From assembly GCF_009831215.1 (NCBI RefSeq), contig NZ_WUTW01000006.1, positions 124,001 through 188,000 on the forward strand: 64,000 bases of DNA, read 5' to 3'. Below the pieces are notes generated by a model. It saw only the letters and a list, made by a program, of their open reading frames with translations, did no database searches and was not told the DNA's origin. Source of the stretch: Actinomadura rayongensis (lineage in GTDB: Bacteria > Actinomycetota > Actinomycetes > Streptosporangiales > Streptosporangiaceae). The position numbers and the translations under genes are program-made. Below, in pieces: positions 45,186-53,559 of this stretch; position 1 is the stretch's first letter, and each line of letters begins with the position of its first letter.

Positions 45186-46204
45186 AGCACGACCCCGACT
45201 CCGAACCGGACGCGGAACCCGGCGCGCCATCCGCCGGAGGACCCGGCGCGCCGCGCGGGGGCGGCCGTGCCGCCCTCGCGCGGTGGGTCGCGCGGCGGCT
45301 GCTGCTCGCGGTCGTCGTCGTGCTCGGCGCGGCGACCGTCACGTTCGGGGCGCTGCGCCTCACCCCCGGCGACCCGGTCAAGGTCATGGTCGGGATCAGC
45401 GCCGCGCAGAACCCCGAGATCGTCGAGCAGGCCCGGCACGAGACGGGCTTCGACCGGCCGCTCGCCGTCCAGTACGCCGACTTCCTCGGCGACCTGGCGC
45501 GCGGCGACCTCGGCTGGTCCTACCAGCTCCAGGAGTCCGTCCCCACCGTCATCGGCGACAACCTGTGGCCGACGGTGTCGCTGACGCTCGCCGGGTTCGC
45601 GCTGGCGTTCCTCATCGCCGTCCCGCTCGCCGTCGCCACCGCCGGCCGCCGCCCGGCCTGGCGCGCCCTGTCGTCGCTGCTGGAACTCGTGACCGTCTCC
45701 ATCCCCGGCTTCTGGGTCGGGCTGCTGCTGCTCACGTTCTTCTCCTTCCGCCTCCACCTGTTCCCCGCGACCGGCGGCACCGGGCTCAGCGGCCTGGTCC
45801 TGCCCGCCGTCACCCTCGCGCTCGGCCTCGTCGGGCTGTTCACCCAGATCCTGCGCGACGGCATGGCCCGCGCCCTGGACGAGCCGTTCGCGCTCAGCGC
45901 CCGGGCGCGCGGCACCGGCGAGACCGCCGTCCGGCTCCGGCACGCCCTGCGGCACGCCCTCATCGCGATCAGCACCATCTCCGGATGGACGGTCGGCGCC
46001 CTGCTCACCGGCGCCGTCGTCGTGGAGACCGTGTTCGGGCGCCCCGGGCTCGGCCGCGTCCTCGCCACCGCCATCCAGAACCGCGACTTCCCCGTCGTCA
46101 CCGGCATCACCATCGTGTCCGGCGCCCTGTTCACCCTCATCACCCTCGGCGTCGACCTGCTCTACCGCGTCGTGGACCCGCGGCTGCGCGAGGCGCCCGC
46201 ATGA
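45182..46204 (+). CDS. ABC importer permease, DppB/OppB type
   Basis: The 340-residue membrane protein starts with GTG overlapping the binding-protein stop. It has the DppB-type N-terminus (TFGALRLTPGDPVKVMVG) and the EAA-like loop LDEPFALSARARGTGET. The N-terminal 30 residues are Pro/Gly-rich and variable. It pairs with the DppC-type subunit, whose ATG overlaps its stop. Confidence 0.92.
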   Translation: MKHDPDSEPDAEPGAPSAGGPGAPRGGGRAALARWVARRLLLAVVVVLGAATVTFGALRLTPGDPVKVMVGISAAQNPEIVEQARHETGFDRPLAVQYADFLGDLARGDLGWSYQLQESVPTVIGDNLWPTVSLTLAGFALAFLIAVPLAVATAGRRPAWRALSSLLELVTVSIPGFWVGLLLLTFFSFRLHLFPATGGTGLSGLVLPAVTLALGLVGLFTQILRDGMARALDEPFALSARARGTGETAVRLRHALRHALIAISTISGWTVGALLTGAVVVETVFGRPGLGRVLATAIQNRDFPVVTGITIVSGALFTLITLGVDLLYRVVDPRLREAPA

Positions 46205-47034
46205 GGCGCGCCCCCTCAGTCCTCTCCGCCCTCGGCACGGCGCTCGCCGCCGCGGTCCTGCTGCTCGTCGCGATCGCCGCGCTGTGGCCGGGGCTGCTCG
46301 CCACCGACCCGCCCAACGCCGTCGACCCCGCGCAGGCGCTCCTCGGCCCCGGGCCCGGGCACTGGTTCGGCACCGACCAGCTCGGCCGCGACATCTACAG
46401 CCGCGTCGTCCACGGCGCCCGCCCGTCCCTGCTGCTCGGCCTCGGCGCCACGCTCGTCGCGGTCGGCGCCGGCGCGGTCCTGGCGATGATCGCCGTCGTC
46501 GGCGGACGCGTCGCCGACGAGATCGTCATGCGCCTCACCGACGTCCTGCTGGCCTTCCCCGGCGCGCTGCTCGCCCTGCTCGTCGTCGCGGTCCTCGGCC
46601 CCGGCACCGGGAACGCCACCCTCGCGATCGGCGCCGCGTTCGCGCCCGGGTTCGCGCGGCTCGTGCGCGGCGAGGCGCTGGTCGTCCGCGAGTCCGACTA
46701 CGTCCGCGCCGCGACCGTCCTCGGCTACCGGCGCGCCGAGGTATACCTGCGGCACGTCCTGCCGAACGCGCTGCCGCCGCTGCTCGTCCTCGCCACCCTC
46801 AGCGTCGGCACCGCCGTCCTCGCGGGCTCGGCGCTCAGCTTCCTCGGCCTCGGCCCGCAGCCGCCGAGCCCCGAGTGGGGCGCGATGCTGTCGGCCGGAC
46901 GGGACCTGCTCGGCAGCACCTGGGCCATCGCGGTGTTCCCCGGCGCGGCGCTCACCGCCACCGTCGTCTGCGTCAACGTCGTCGGCCGCGACCTGCGCAA
47001 CCGTTTCGAGGGGAGACGTCCGGGTGCCGGATGA
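46201..47034 (+). CDS. ABC importer permease, DppC/OppC type
   Basis: The 277-residue membrane protein shows the DppC signature HWFGTDQLGRDIYSRVVHGAR and the EAA loop RESDYVRAATVLGYRRAEVY. It starts in an ATGA overlap with the DppB gene and overlaps the ATPase gene by 11 bases. Confidence 0.93.
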   Translation: MRRAPSVLSALGTALAAAVLLLVAIAALWPGLLATDPPNAVDPAQALLGPGPGHWFGTDQLGRDIYSRVVHGARPSLLLGLGATLVAVGAGAVLAMIAVVGGRVADEIVMRLTDVLLAFPGALLALLVVAVLGPGTGNATLAIGAAFAPGFARLVRGEALVVRESDYVRAATVLGYRRAEVYLRHVLPNALPPLLVLATLSVGTAVLAGSALSFLGLGPQPPSPEWGAMLSAGRDLLGSTWAIAVFPGAALTATVVCVNVVGRDLRNRFEGRRPGAG

Positions 47035-48838
47035 CGACCGCCTGCTCGCCGTGGAGGACCTGCGCGTCGGCTTCGGGACCGTGGCCGCCGTCCGCGGCGT
47101 CGACCTGGACCTGCGGCCCGGCGAGTGCCTCGCCGTCGTCGGCGAGTCCGGCTCGGGCAAGAGCGCCACCGCGCGCGCCCTGGTGGGCCTGTCGGGCGGG
47201 ACGGTCCGCGCCCGCCGCATGGAACTGGCCGGACGCGACCTCACCGCCCTGCGCGACCGCGAGTGGCGCGCCGTGCGCGGCGGACGCATCGGGCTCGTGC
47301 TCCAGGACGCCCTGTCCGCGCTGGACCCGCTGCGCACCGTCGGCGCCGAGATCACCGAGACCCTCGCCAACCACCGCACCGTCGAGCGCTCGGCCCGCCG
47401 CGCCCGCGCGGTGTCGCTGCTCGGGCAGGTGCGCGTCCCCGAACCGGAGATCCGCGCCCGCCAGCACCCCCACCAGCTGTCGGGCGGGCTGCGCCAGCGC
47501 GCCCTCATCGCCTCGGCCATCGCCGCCGACCCGCCGCTGCTCATCGCCGACGAGCCCACCACCGCCCTCGACGTCACCGTCGCCGCGCAGATCCTCAACC
47601 TGCTCGCCGAGCGCAAGGCCGCCGGGACCGCGATCCTGCTCATCAGCCACGACCTCGCCGTCGTCGCCCGCCTCGCCGACCGGATCGCCGTCATGCACGC
47701 CGGCGTCCTGGTCGAGGAGGGGACCCCCGGCGAGCTGCTGCGCGCCCCCGCCCACCCGTACACGCGGGAACTGCTCGCCGCGATCCCGGCCGCGCACGCC
47801 CGCGGCACCCGCCTGTCGGTGCGCGCCGCCGAGGGCGCCCCCGCCGCCGACGGAGGCTGCGGCTACGCGGCGCGCTGCCCGCTGGCGACCGACCGGTGCC
47901 GCACCGAGCCGCCCGCCCGCGTCGCGGTCGGCGACGGCCACCACGCCCGCTGCTGGCGCACCGACGCCGAGTGGCCCGCCCCGCCCGCCCGCACGGCCCG
48001 CACCCGCGACACCGCCGACACCGCCGCCGACACCGTGATCGAGGCCCGGGACCTGGCCAAGGCGTTCCGCGGCCCCGACGGCGCGCAGCGCCCCGCCGTC
48101 GCAGGCGTGTCGTTCACGCTGCGCGCCGGCCGCACCCTCGGGATCGTCGGCGAGTCGGGGTCGGGCAAGTCCACCACGGCCCACCTCGTGATGGGCCTGC
48201 TGGAACCCGACGCCGGGACGGTCGCGCTGCTCGGCCGCCCCTGGTCGCACCGGCCCGAGGCCGAACGGCGCGCCCTGCGGCCCCGGCTCCAGCTCGTCCA
48301 GCAGGACCCGCTCGCCTCGTTCGACCCCCGCTACACCGTCGAGCGGATCATCGGGGAAGGGCTCGGGCACCCCGGCCGCCGCGCCGCCCGCGCGAACCGC
48401 GACGCGATCGCCGCCCTGCTGCGCCGCGTCGGGCTGGACGACGCGCTGCTGGACCGCCGCCCGCAGGAGCTGTCGGGCGGGCAGCGCCAGCGCGTCGCCG
48501 TCGCCCGCGCCCTGGCCCCCGAGCCCGCCGTGCTGGTCTGCGACGAGCCGGTGTCGGCGCTGGACGTGTCCGTCCAGGCCCAGATCCTCGACTTGCTCAC
48601 CGACCTTCAGGACGACCTCGGCGTCGCGCTGCTGTTCATCTCCCACGACCTCGGCGTCGTCCACCACATGAGCGACGACGTCCTCGTCATGCGCGACGGC
48701 GCGGTCGTGGAGTCCGGGCCCGTCCAGGACGTCTTCGACAACCCGTCCCACCCCTACACCCGCGCCCTGCTGACGGCCCTGCCGAGCATCGACGCCGCCG
48801 CCCGCCCCGTCGCGCTCGACCGCCCCGCCGACGCCTGA
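47024..48838 (+). CDS. Fused double ATPase of the peptide ABC importer (DppD-DppF type)
   Basis: The 604-residue protein holds two complete ATPase domains. The first has GESGSGKSAT, LSGGLRQRALIA and LLIADEPTTALD; the second has GESGSGKSTT, LSGGQRQRVAVA and VLVCDEPVSALD. The cysteine-rich oligopeptide-transporter tail (CGYAARCPLATDRC) lies between them. Fusion of the two subunits is common in actinobacteria. It completes a SBP-permease-permease-ATPase operon, ended by an imperfect hairpin. Confidence 0.93.
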   Translation: MPDDDRLLAVEDLRVGFGTVAAVRGVDLDLRPGECLAVVGESGSGKSATARALVGLSGGTVRARRMELAGRDLTALRDREWRAVRGGRIGLVLQDALSALDPLRTVGAEITETLANHRTVERSARRARAVSLLGQVRVPEPEIRARQHPHQLSGGLRQRALIASAIAADPPLLIADEPTTALDVTVAAQILNLLAERKAAGTAILLISHDLAVVARLADRIAVMHAGVLVEEGTPGELLRAPAHPYTRELLAAIPAAHARGTRLSVRAAEGAPAADGGCGYAARCPLATDRCRTEPPARVAVGDGHHARCWRTDAEWPAPPARTARTRDTADTAADTVIEARDLAKAFRGPDGAQRPAVAGVSFTLRAGRTLGIVGESGSGKSTTAHLVMGLLEPDAGTVALLGRPWSHRPEAERRALRPRLQLVQQDPLASFDPRYTVERIIGEGLGHPGRRAARANRDAIAALLRRVGLDDALLDRRPQELSGGQRQRVAVARALAPEPAVLVCDEPVSALDVSVQAQILDLLTDLQDDLGVALLFISHDLGVVHHMSDDVLVMRDGAVVESGPVQDVFDNPSHPYTRALLTALPSIDAAARPVALDRPADA

Positions 48839-48859
48839 ACCGGCGCCTGAACAAACAGA

Positions 48860-48896
48860 CGACGCCCCGGCGCCGAACGGGCGCGCCGGGACGTCG
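48860..48896. terminator. Hairpin between convergent ABC and LLM genes
   Basis: A 14-bp stem with one mismatch (48860-48873 with 48883-48896) and a 9-base loop lies between two convergent stops. It probably terminates both. Confidence 0.6.
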
Positions 48897-48915
48897 CCGG
48901 GCGGGGCTCCCGGCG

Positions 48916-49950
48916 CTACAGCGCCAGGCCCTGGGGGAGCGGCGCGGAGCCGAACAGCTCGCGCAGCCCCGTGATCGAGCGCCGCCGCGCCGCCGGGTCG
49001 GTGACCATCGAGACGACCATCAGCTCCTCGGCGCCCGTGCGCTCCAGCAGGTCGGCGAGCTGCGCCCGCACCCGGTCCGGGCCGCCCGCCACCTGCGGCG
49101 CGAGGAACTGGTCGCGCCAGGCGGCCTCCTCGGCCGTCCACGGGTGCGCGGCGGCCTGCTCGGGCGTCGGGAACGGCTCGGGCGGGCCGGTGAGCGACTT
49201 CAGCAGCGCCAGCGCCGCCGGGACGTTGAGGAAGCGGGCCTCCTCGTCGGAGGCGGCGACCGTCACGCCCGCCGCGATGATCGAGTACGGGCTCGACAGG
49301 TACTCCGACGGCCGGAACTCGCGGTGGTAGGTGCGCAGCGCCGCGACCGAGTTCTGCGGGCTGAAGTGGTGCGCGTGCGCGAACGGCAGGCCCCGGTGCG
49401 CGGCCATCCGGGCGCCGTTCTCGCTGGACCCGAGGACCCACAGCGACGGCTTGCCGGTCAGCGGCGGGTTCGCCGCGACCTTCTGCAGCGGGTGACCGGC
49501 GGGGAAGTCGGCGCGCAGGAACCCGAGCAGCTCGGCGAACTGCTGCTCGAAGTCCAGCGCGAGCGCGTCCACCCGCAGGGCGCGCGCGACGCCCGGGTCG
49601 TGCGGCGGGGTCCGGCCGACGCCGAGGTCGACGCGTCCGGGGTAGAGGGCGCTGAGCGTGCCGAACTGCTCGGCGACGACGAACGGCGCGTGGTTGGGCA
49701 GCATGACGCCGCCCGTCCCGACGCGGATGCGCTCGGTCGCGCCGCCGACGGCCGCGGCCGTGACGGTCGGGGACGAGCTGGCGATGTTGGGCGAGTTGTG
49801 GTGCTCGGCGATCCAGTAGCGGGTGAAGCCGAGCTCCTCCACGTACCTGGCCTGCTCCAGGGTGGCCCGCAGAACGCCGGACGGGGTGGACTCCACGTCC
49901 ACCGGCATGATGTCGAGGACGGACAGCGGAAGCGGGGCGAGGTCGGTCAT
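48916..49950 (-). CDS. LLM-class flavin-dependent oxidoreductase
   Basis: The 344-residue protein is a luciferase-like TIM barrel (YWIAEHHNSPNIASSSP near the start, GRVDLGVGRTPPHD in the middle) of the MsnO8-type subgroup. It uses FMNH2 or F420 to oxidise or reduce a substrate not evident here. It is divergent from the tetR gene and transcribed from a TTGTCA-N17-TATATT promoter with two operator palindromes, so it is probably controlled by that TetR protein. The shared operator with the cluster exporter hints at detoxification or tailoring. Confidence 0.9.
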   Translation of the reverse strand: MTDLAPLPLSVLDIMPVDVESTPSGVLRATLEQARYVEELGFTRYWIAEHHNSPNIASSSPTVTAAAVGGATERIRVGTGGVMLPNHAPFVVAEQFGTLSALYPGRVDLGVGRTPPHDPGVARALRVDALALDFEQQFAELLGFLRADFPAGHPLQKVAANPPLTGKPSLWVLGSSENGARMAAHRGLPFAHAHHFSPQNSVAALRTYHREFRPSEYLSSPYSIIAAGVTVAASDEEARFLNVPAALALLKSLTGPPEPFPTPEQAAAHPWTAEEAAWRDQFLAPQVAGGPDRVRAQLADLLERTGAEELMVVSMVTDPAARRRSITGLRELFGSAPLPQGLAL

Positions 49951-50044
49951 GCGGCTCAGGCTCCTGTCAAGGCTGGTGAGGTGGTCGTGGCCTGGGGTGC
50001 GGCACTGGGCCGCGTGGGAGAATCGATCGGGTCTCGTACTATGA

Positions 50045-50089
50045 GGAGCACCGCTCCAGAAATATACGGAGCAGTGCTCCGATTGACAA
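50045..50089 (-). promoter_or_regulatory. LLM-gene promoter with paired GGAGC-N3-GCTCC operators
   Basis: Reading leftward: -35 TTGTCA (50089-50084), spacer of 17 containing palindrome GGAGC-AGT-GCTCC (50068-50080), -10 TATATT (50066-50061), then palindrome GGAGC-ACC-GCTCC (50045-50057). Centres are 23 bases apart. The tetR start is 10 bases to the right, so the same site can autoregulate tetR. A matching arrangement occurs at 55627-55670. Confidence 0.8.
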
Positions 50090-50098
50090 GGGGGAATC

Positions 50099-50671
50099 AT
50101 GGCCGCACGCACCCCGGGACTGCGCACCGACGCCCGGCGCAACCGCGAGACCCTGCTGGAGGTCGCCGCGACGGTCTTCGCCGAGCAGGGCACCGAGGCG
50201 TCGCTGCGGGACGTGGCGCGCCGCGCGGGCGTGGGCATCGGCACCCTCTACCGGCACTTCCCGACCCGCGACGCGCTCCTGGAGGCCGTCCTGCACGACG
50301 GCCTGGACGCCCTGCGCGCCCAGGCCGAGGAGTCCCTGGACGCCGAGTCGCCGGGCGCGGCGCTCGCGGCGTGGCTGGAGCGGTTCTCCGCCGGCGCGGG
50401 CGGCTGCCAGGGCGTGCCGGGGTCGGTGATGGGCGCGCTGCAGGACGAGCGGTCGGAGCTGTTCGCGGCGTGCTCGGCGATGCGGACGTCGGTCACCCGG
50501 CTGCTGGAGCGCGCGCAGGAGGCGGGCGAGGTCCGCCCGGACGTCGACGCCGACGACCTGCTGACCATGGCCGCCGCGGTGGGCTGGGTCGCCGAGCACG
50601 GCGACCGGACCCGGGTCGCGCGCGTCCTCGCGGTCCTGAACGACGGCCTGGGCCAGGGGGATCCGTCATGA
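50099..50671 (+). CDS. TetR-family transcriptional repressor
   Basis: The 190-residue protein has an N-terminal TetR helix-turn-helix (ASLRDVARRAGVGIGTLYRH) and a C-terminal ligand-binding domain. GGGGGA precedes the ATG. Paired palindromes just upstream and again before the DHA2 exporter gene at 55.6 kb make it the likely regulator of itself, the divergent LLM oxidoreductase and the exporter. The inducer could be the cluster product or an intermediate. Confidence 0.92.
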   Translation: MAARTPGLRTDARRNRETLLEVAATVFAEQGTEASLRDVARRAGVGIGTLYRHFPTRDALLEAVLHDGLDALRAQAEESLDAESPGAALAAWLERFSAGAGGCQGVPGSVMGALQDERSELFAACSAMRTSVTRLLERAQEAGEVRPDVDADDLLTMAAAVGWVAEHGDRTRVARVLAVLNDGLGQGDPS

Positions 50672-50865
50672 CCGGCTCGTTCCGTGGTTCGCGCGCAAGG
50701 GACACGTCCATGATCGGCCCGAAATCTAAAGCGGCGCTAATCCACGGGTGATGTAGGTCTCTTTACAGGAATGTACGTATTTCCTCTGATGCGACATGAC
50801 CGAGGGTCTTGGCACGGTGATGCCGAGTCAGATTCCTGACGGCAACCAGGACCCCGGGAGCATTA

Positions 50866-51636
50866 GTGCGATACGAGATCCTCGGCCCGCTCCGCGTCGT
50901 CGACGGAGACGACGTGCTGACCATCAGCGCGCACAAGATGGAGGTATTGCTCGCGACACTTCTGATCCGCTCCGGCCAGGTCGTCTCGCTCGACCAGCTG
51001 ATCACCGAGATCTGGAACCACGATCCGCCCAAGCGGGCCACCGCGGCCCTGTACGTGTACGTCTCCCAGCTGCGCAAGCTGCTGAGCGGCGGCGGGCGGG
51101 CCACCAGCCCGATCCGCACGCGCACCCCGGGCTACCAGCTCTGCCCCGGCGACGACGAACTGGACCTGGAGCAGTTCCAGGACCTCGTCAACGCCGGCCG
51201 CCAGGCCACCCGCGCCGGACGCCACGAGCAGGCCGTCGCGGCCTACCGCGAGGCGCTCGGCCTGTGGCGCGGTCCCGTGCTCAGCGAGCTGCGCGACGGG
51301 CCCATCGTCACCGGGTTCGTGTCGTGGCTGGAGGAGGTGCGGCTGGAGTGCAGCGAGAAGCTCGTCGAGTCCAGCCTCGCCCTCGGCTGGCACCGCGAGG
51401 TGGTCGGGTTCCTCTACGCCCAGATCACCGAGCACCCGCTGCACGAGGCGTTCTACCGGCAGCTCATGCAGGCGTTGTACCGCTCCGAGCGGCGGGCCGA
51501 CGCGCTCAACGTCTACCAGATCGCGCGCACGACCCTGCGCGAGCAGCTCGGCCTGGAGCCGGGCCGCGCGCTGCGGGAGACGCAGCAGAGCATCCTGGTC
51601 GCCGACGAGCGCCTGGACGTCCGGACCGCCGTCTGA
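50866..51636 (+). CDS. SARP-family pathway-specific activator
   Basis: The 256-residue protein has an OmpR-like winged helix (about 1-95, with VVSLDQLITEIW and TRTPGYQL) and a bacterial transcriptional activation domain (about 100-250, with YRQLMQALYRSERRADALNV). This is the short SARP type (RedD/ActII-ORF4-like) that activates antibiotic clusters. It starts with GTG 50866. Its stop shares a base with the thioesterase start, so both are made together. It probably activates the polyketide genes to the right. Confidence 0.93.
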   Translation: MRYEILGPLRVVDGDDVLTISAHKMEVLLATLLIRSGQVVSLDQLITEIWNHDPPKRATAALYVYVSQLRKLLSGGGRATSPIRTRTPGYQLCPGDDELDLEQFQDLVNAGRQATRAGRHEQAVAAYREALGLWRGPVLSELRDGPIVTGFVSWLEEVRLECSEKLVESSLALGWHREVVGFLYAQITEHPLHEAFYRQLMQALYRSERRADALNVYQIARTTLREQLGLEPGRALRETQQSILVADERLDVRTAV

Positions 51637-52385
51637 TGGGGACCGCGGTGAACGACGCAGCCTGGATCCGCCGCTTCCACCCGGGACCGGAGGGGGTCCC
51701 GCTGGTGGTGTGCTTCCCGCACGCGGGCGGCTCGGCGAGCTTCTACCACCCGCTGTCGGCGGCGCTCGCCCCGCACGCGGAGATGCTCGCCGTGCAGTAC
51801 CCCGGCCGCCAGGACCGCCGCTCCGAGCCGTTCGCGGCGACGATCGGGGAACTGGCCGACCGGATCGCGGCGGCGCTGCGGCCCTGGCGGGACCGGCCGC
51901 TGGCCCTCTTCGGCCACAGCATGGGCGCCCTGGTGGCGTTCGAGACGGCGCGGCGGCTGGAGGACGTCCCGGTGCTGTACGCCTCGGGGCGGCGCGCGCC
52001 GTCGCTGAAGCGGCCCGAGACCGTCCACGCCCGCGACGACGCGGGACTGCTGGCCGAACTGCGGCACCTGGCGGGCACGCAGGCCGAGCTGCTCGGCGAC
52101 GAGGAGCTGCTCGGGCTGATCCTGCCGTCGCTGCGGGCCGACTACGCCGCGCTGGACGCCTACCGGCTCCCGGCCGACGCCGAACCGCTGGACTGCCCGG
52201 TCACGGTGCTGGTCGGCGACGACGACCCGGTCACCCCGGTCGACGAGGCGCGGGCGTGGGAAGCCCACACCACCGGCCCGTTCGACCTGCGGGTCTTCCC
52301 CGGCGGCCACTTCTTCGTGGCCGATCAGCGCGCCGCCGTCGCCGCGCTGATCCTGGACGGCCTCGGCGCGGGCGCCGCCCGCTGA
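51636..52385 (+). CDS. Type II thioesterase
   Basis: The 249-residue alpha/beta hydrolase has FPHAGGSASFYHPL near the N-terminus, the nucleophile serine 95 in FGHSMGALVAFE, an acid in LVGDDDPVTP and the catalytic histidine in FPGGHFF. These are the hallmarks of editing thioesterases that free mis-primed PKS/NRPS carrier proteins. Its TGATG junction with the SARP gene couples their expression. A bidirectional terminator follows. Confidence 0.94.
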   Translation: MGTAVNDAAWIRRFHPGPEGVPLVVCFPHAGGSASFYHPLSAALAPHAEMLAVQYPGRQDRRSEPFAATIGELADRIAAALRPWRDRPLALFGHSMGALVAFETARRLEDVPVLYASGRRAPSLKRPETVHARDDAGLLAELRHLAGTQAELLGDEELLGLILPSLRADYAALDAYRLPADAEPLDCPVTVLVGDDDPVTPVDEARAWEAHTTGPFDLRVFPGGHFFVADQRAAVAALILDGLGAGAAR

Positions 52386-52394
52386 GACGACGGA

Positions 52395-52425
52395 AGCGGC
52401 GGCCATCCCGTAAATGGCCGCCGCT
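52395..52425. terminator. Bidirectional terminator between thioesterase and acyltransferase genes
   Basis: AGCGGCGGCCAT (52395-52406) pairs perfectly with 52414-52425 around a 7-base loop, between convergent stop codons. Confidence 0.75.
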
Positions 52426-52448
52426 CCCGTGCGCCCCCCGCCGGGGAC

Positions 52449-53198
52449 TCAGAAGTTCTCCAGGCCGTCCTTGACGTCGGCGAGCAGGTCGGCGGCCTCG
52501 GCGCCGTCGATGACGCGGTGGTCGAACGACAGGTTCAGGCGCATGACGGGCGCGACCGCGACCGCGCCGTCGCGGACCACCGGACGGTCCAGGATCCGGC
52601 CCACGCCGAGCGTCACCGTCGTCCCGCCGAGCGAGTGGAAGCCGTCCACCGGGCGGTGCCCGAGCGAGGTCACCGAGAACGTGCCGGTGGTGTCGGGGCG
52701 CTTGTCCAGCGCCCGCGCGGCCAGCTCGTAGGCCGCCCAGCCGACGGCGGCGGGCAGCCGGTGCAGCAGCCGCGCGCCCGCGAAGTCCGGCAGCGTGTGC
52801 GGGTCGCCGTCGCGCAGCGCCTCGACGCGGTCCTGGACGGCGTCCAGGTCGATGCGGTCCAGGTCCTTGACGAGCCCCGACAGCACCACGCGGTGGCCGT
52901 TCAGCGTCCGGTCCAGGGTCAGCTTGCCGTTGACCGGGGCGTACCGGGCGACCTTCGGGGACAGGCCGCCCTCGATCGCCGCGTTGGCCTCCGGATGCTT
53001 GGCCAGCGCCCGCCCGGCCGCGTAGAGGACGTAGGTGACGATCGAGTACCGGCGTCCGGTCTCCCGGTGCTCCAGGACGCGCGTCATGTCGATCTCGGTG
53101 TCCAGGAACACCGGCGGGACGCGGCGCAGCCGCGCGAGGAACAGCAGCGTGTGCCGCCGCTCCCGCGCGATCTTGGCGATGTCGGCCAGGCCGCTCAC
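52449..53198 (-). CDS. Freestanding E2-like acyltransferase (2-oxoacid dehydrogenase E2 catalytic fold)
   Basis: The 249-residue protein corresponds to the E2 catalytic domain only, with the active-site stretch SFDHRVIDGAEAADLL (His227, Asp231) near the C-terminus. There is no lipoyl domain or subunit-binding domain, and no E1 or E3 genes are near, so a pyruvate-dehydrogenase role is unlikely. It starts with GTG overlapping the ACP stop. The same ACP/E2-like pair occurs in tetronate clusters (KijD/KijE-like, Agg4-like), where the enzyme acetylates the tetronate hydroxymethyl before elimination. That role here is inference. Confidence 0.85.
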   Translation of the reverse strand: MSGLADIAKIARERRHTLLFLARLRRVPPVFLDTEIDMTRVLEHRETGRRYSIVTYVLYAAGRALAKHPEANAAIEGGLSPKVARYAPVNGKLTLDRTLNGHRVVLSGLVKDLDRIDLDAVQDRVEALRDGDPHTLPDFAGARLLHRLPAAVGWAAYELAARALDKRPDTTGTFSVTSLGHRPVDGFHSLGGTTVTLGVGRILDRPVVRDGAVAVAPVMRLNLSFDHRVIDGAEAADLLADVKDGLENF

Positions 53199-53431
53199 GG
53201 CGCCACCGCGAGGTCGTAGACGCCGGCCAGGCTGGAGGTCTCCAGGACGTCGGGCAGCGAGAGCCGGCGCCCGGTCGCGCGCTCCAGCGCGGTCAGCAGC
53301 GCCAGCAGGTGGACCGAGTCCCAGCCGTCGAGCCGGTCGAACGCCACGCCCACGGTCTCGGTGGTCACCGCAAGGCCCAGCTCGTCGCGGACGAGTTCCA
53401 CGAAGTCGTCGATGGTGTTCACGCCGCCCAT
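53195..53431 (-). CDS. Freestanding acyl carrier protein
   Basis: The 78-residue protein has the phosphopantetheine site GWDSVHLL (Ser39) and the four-helix ACP pattern. I chose ATG 53431; GTG 53422 is possible, and an in-frame upstream extension to 53527 does not look like ACP. It overlaps the E2-like acyltransferase gene by GTGA. Discrete ACPs in this position carry the glyceryl unit in tetronate synthesis; other loading roles are possible. Confidence 0.88.
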   Translation of the reverse strand: MGGVNTIDDFVELVRDELGLAVTTETVGVAFDRLDGWDSVHLLALLTALERATGRRLSLPDVLETSSLAGVYDLAVAP

Positions 53432-53559
53432 CGTCTCGGCCCGGACTAAAGCCCGCCTTACCCGGAATGGATCCGCGAAACGGCGTCCAAGACTCGCTTT
53501 AGGCGAGCTTTCCATCATCAGGTGCACTTTCCACCGAAGAGATCGGAAGAGGAATCCGT

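Noticed and set aside
52449..53198. Pyruvate or branched-chain dehydrogenase E2 component
   Set aside because: No lipoyl or E1/E3-binding domain and no E1 or E3 genes; coupled to an ACP instead.
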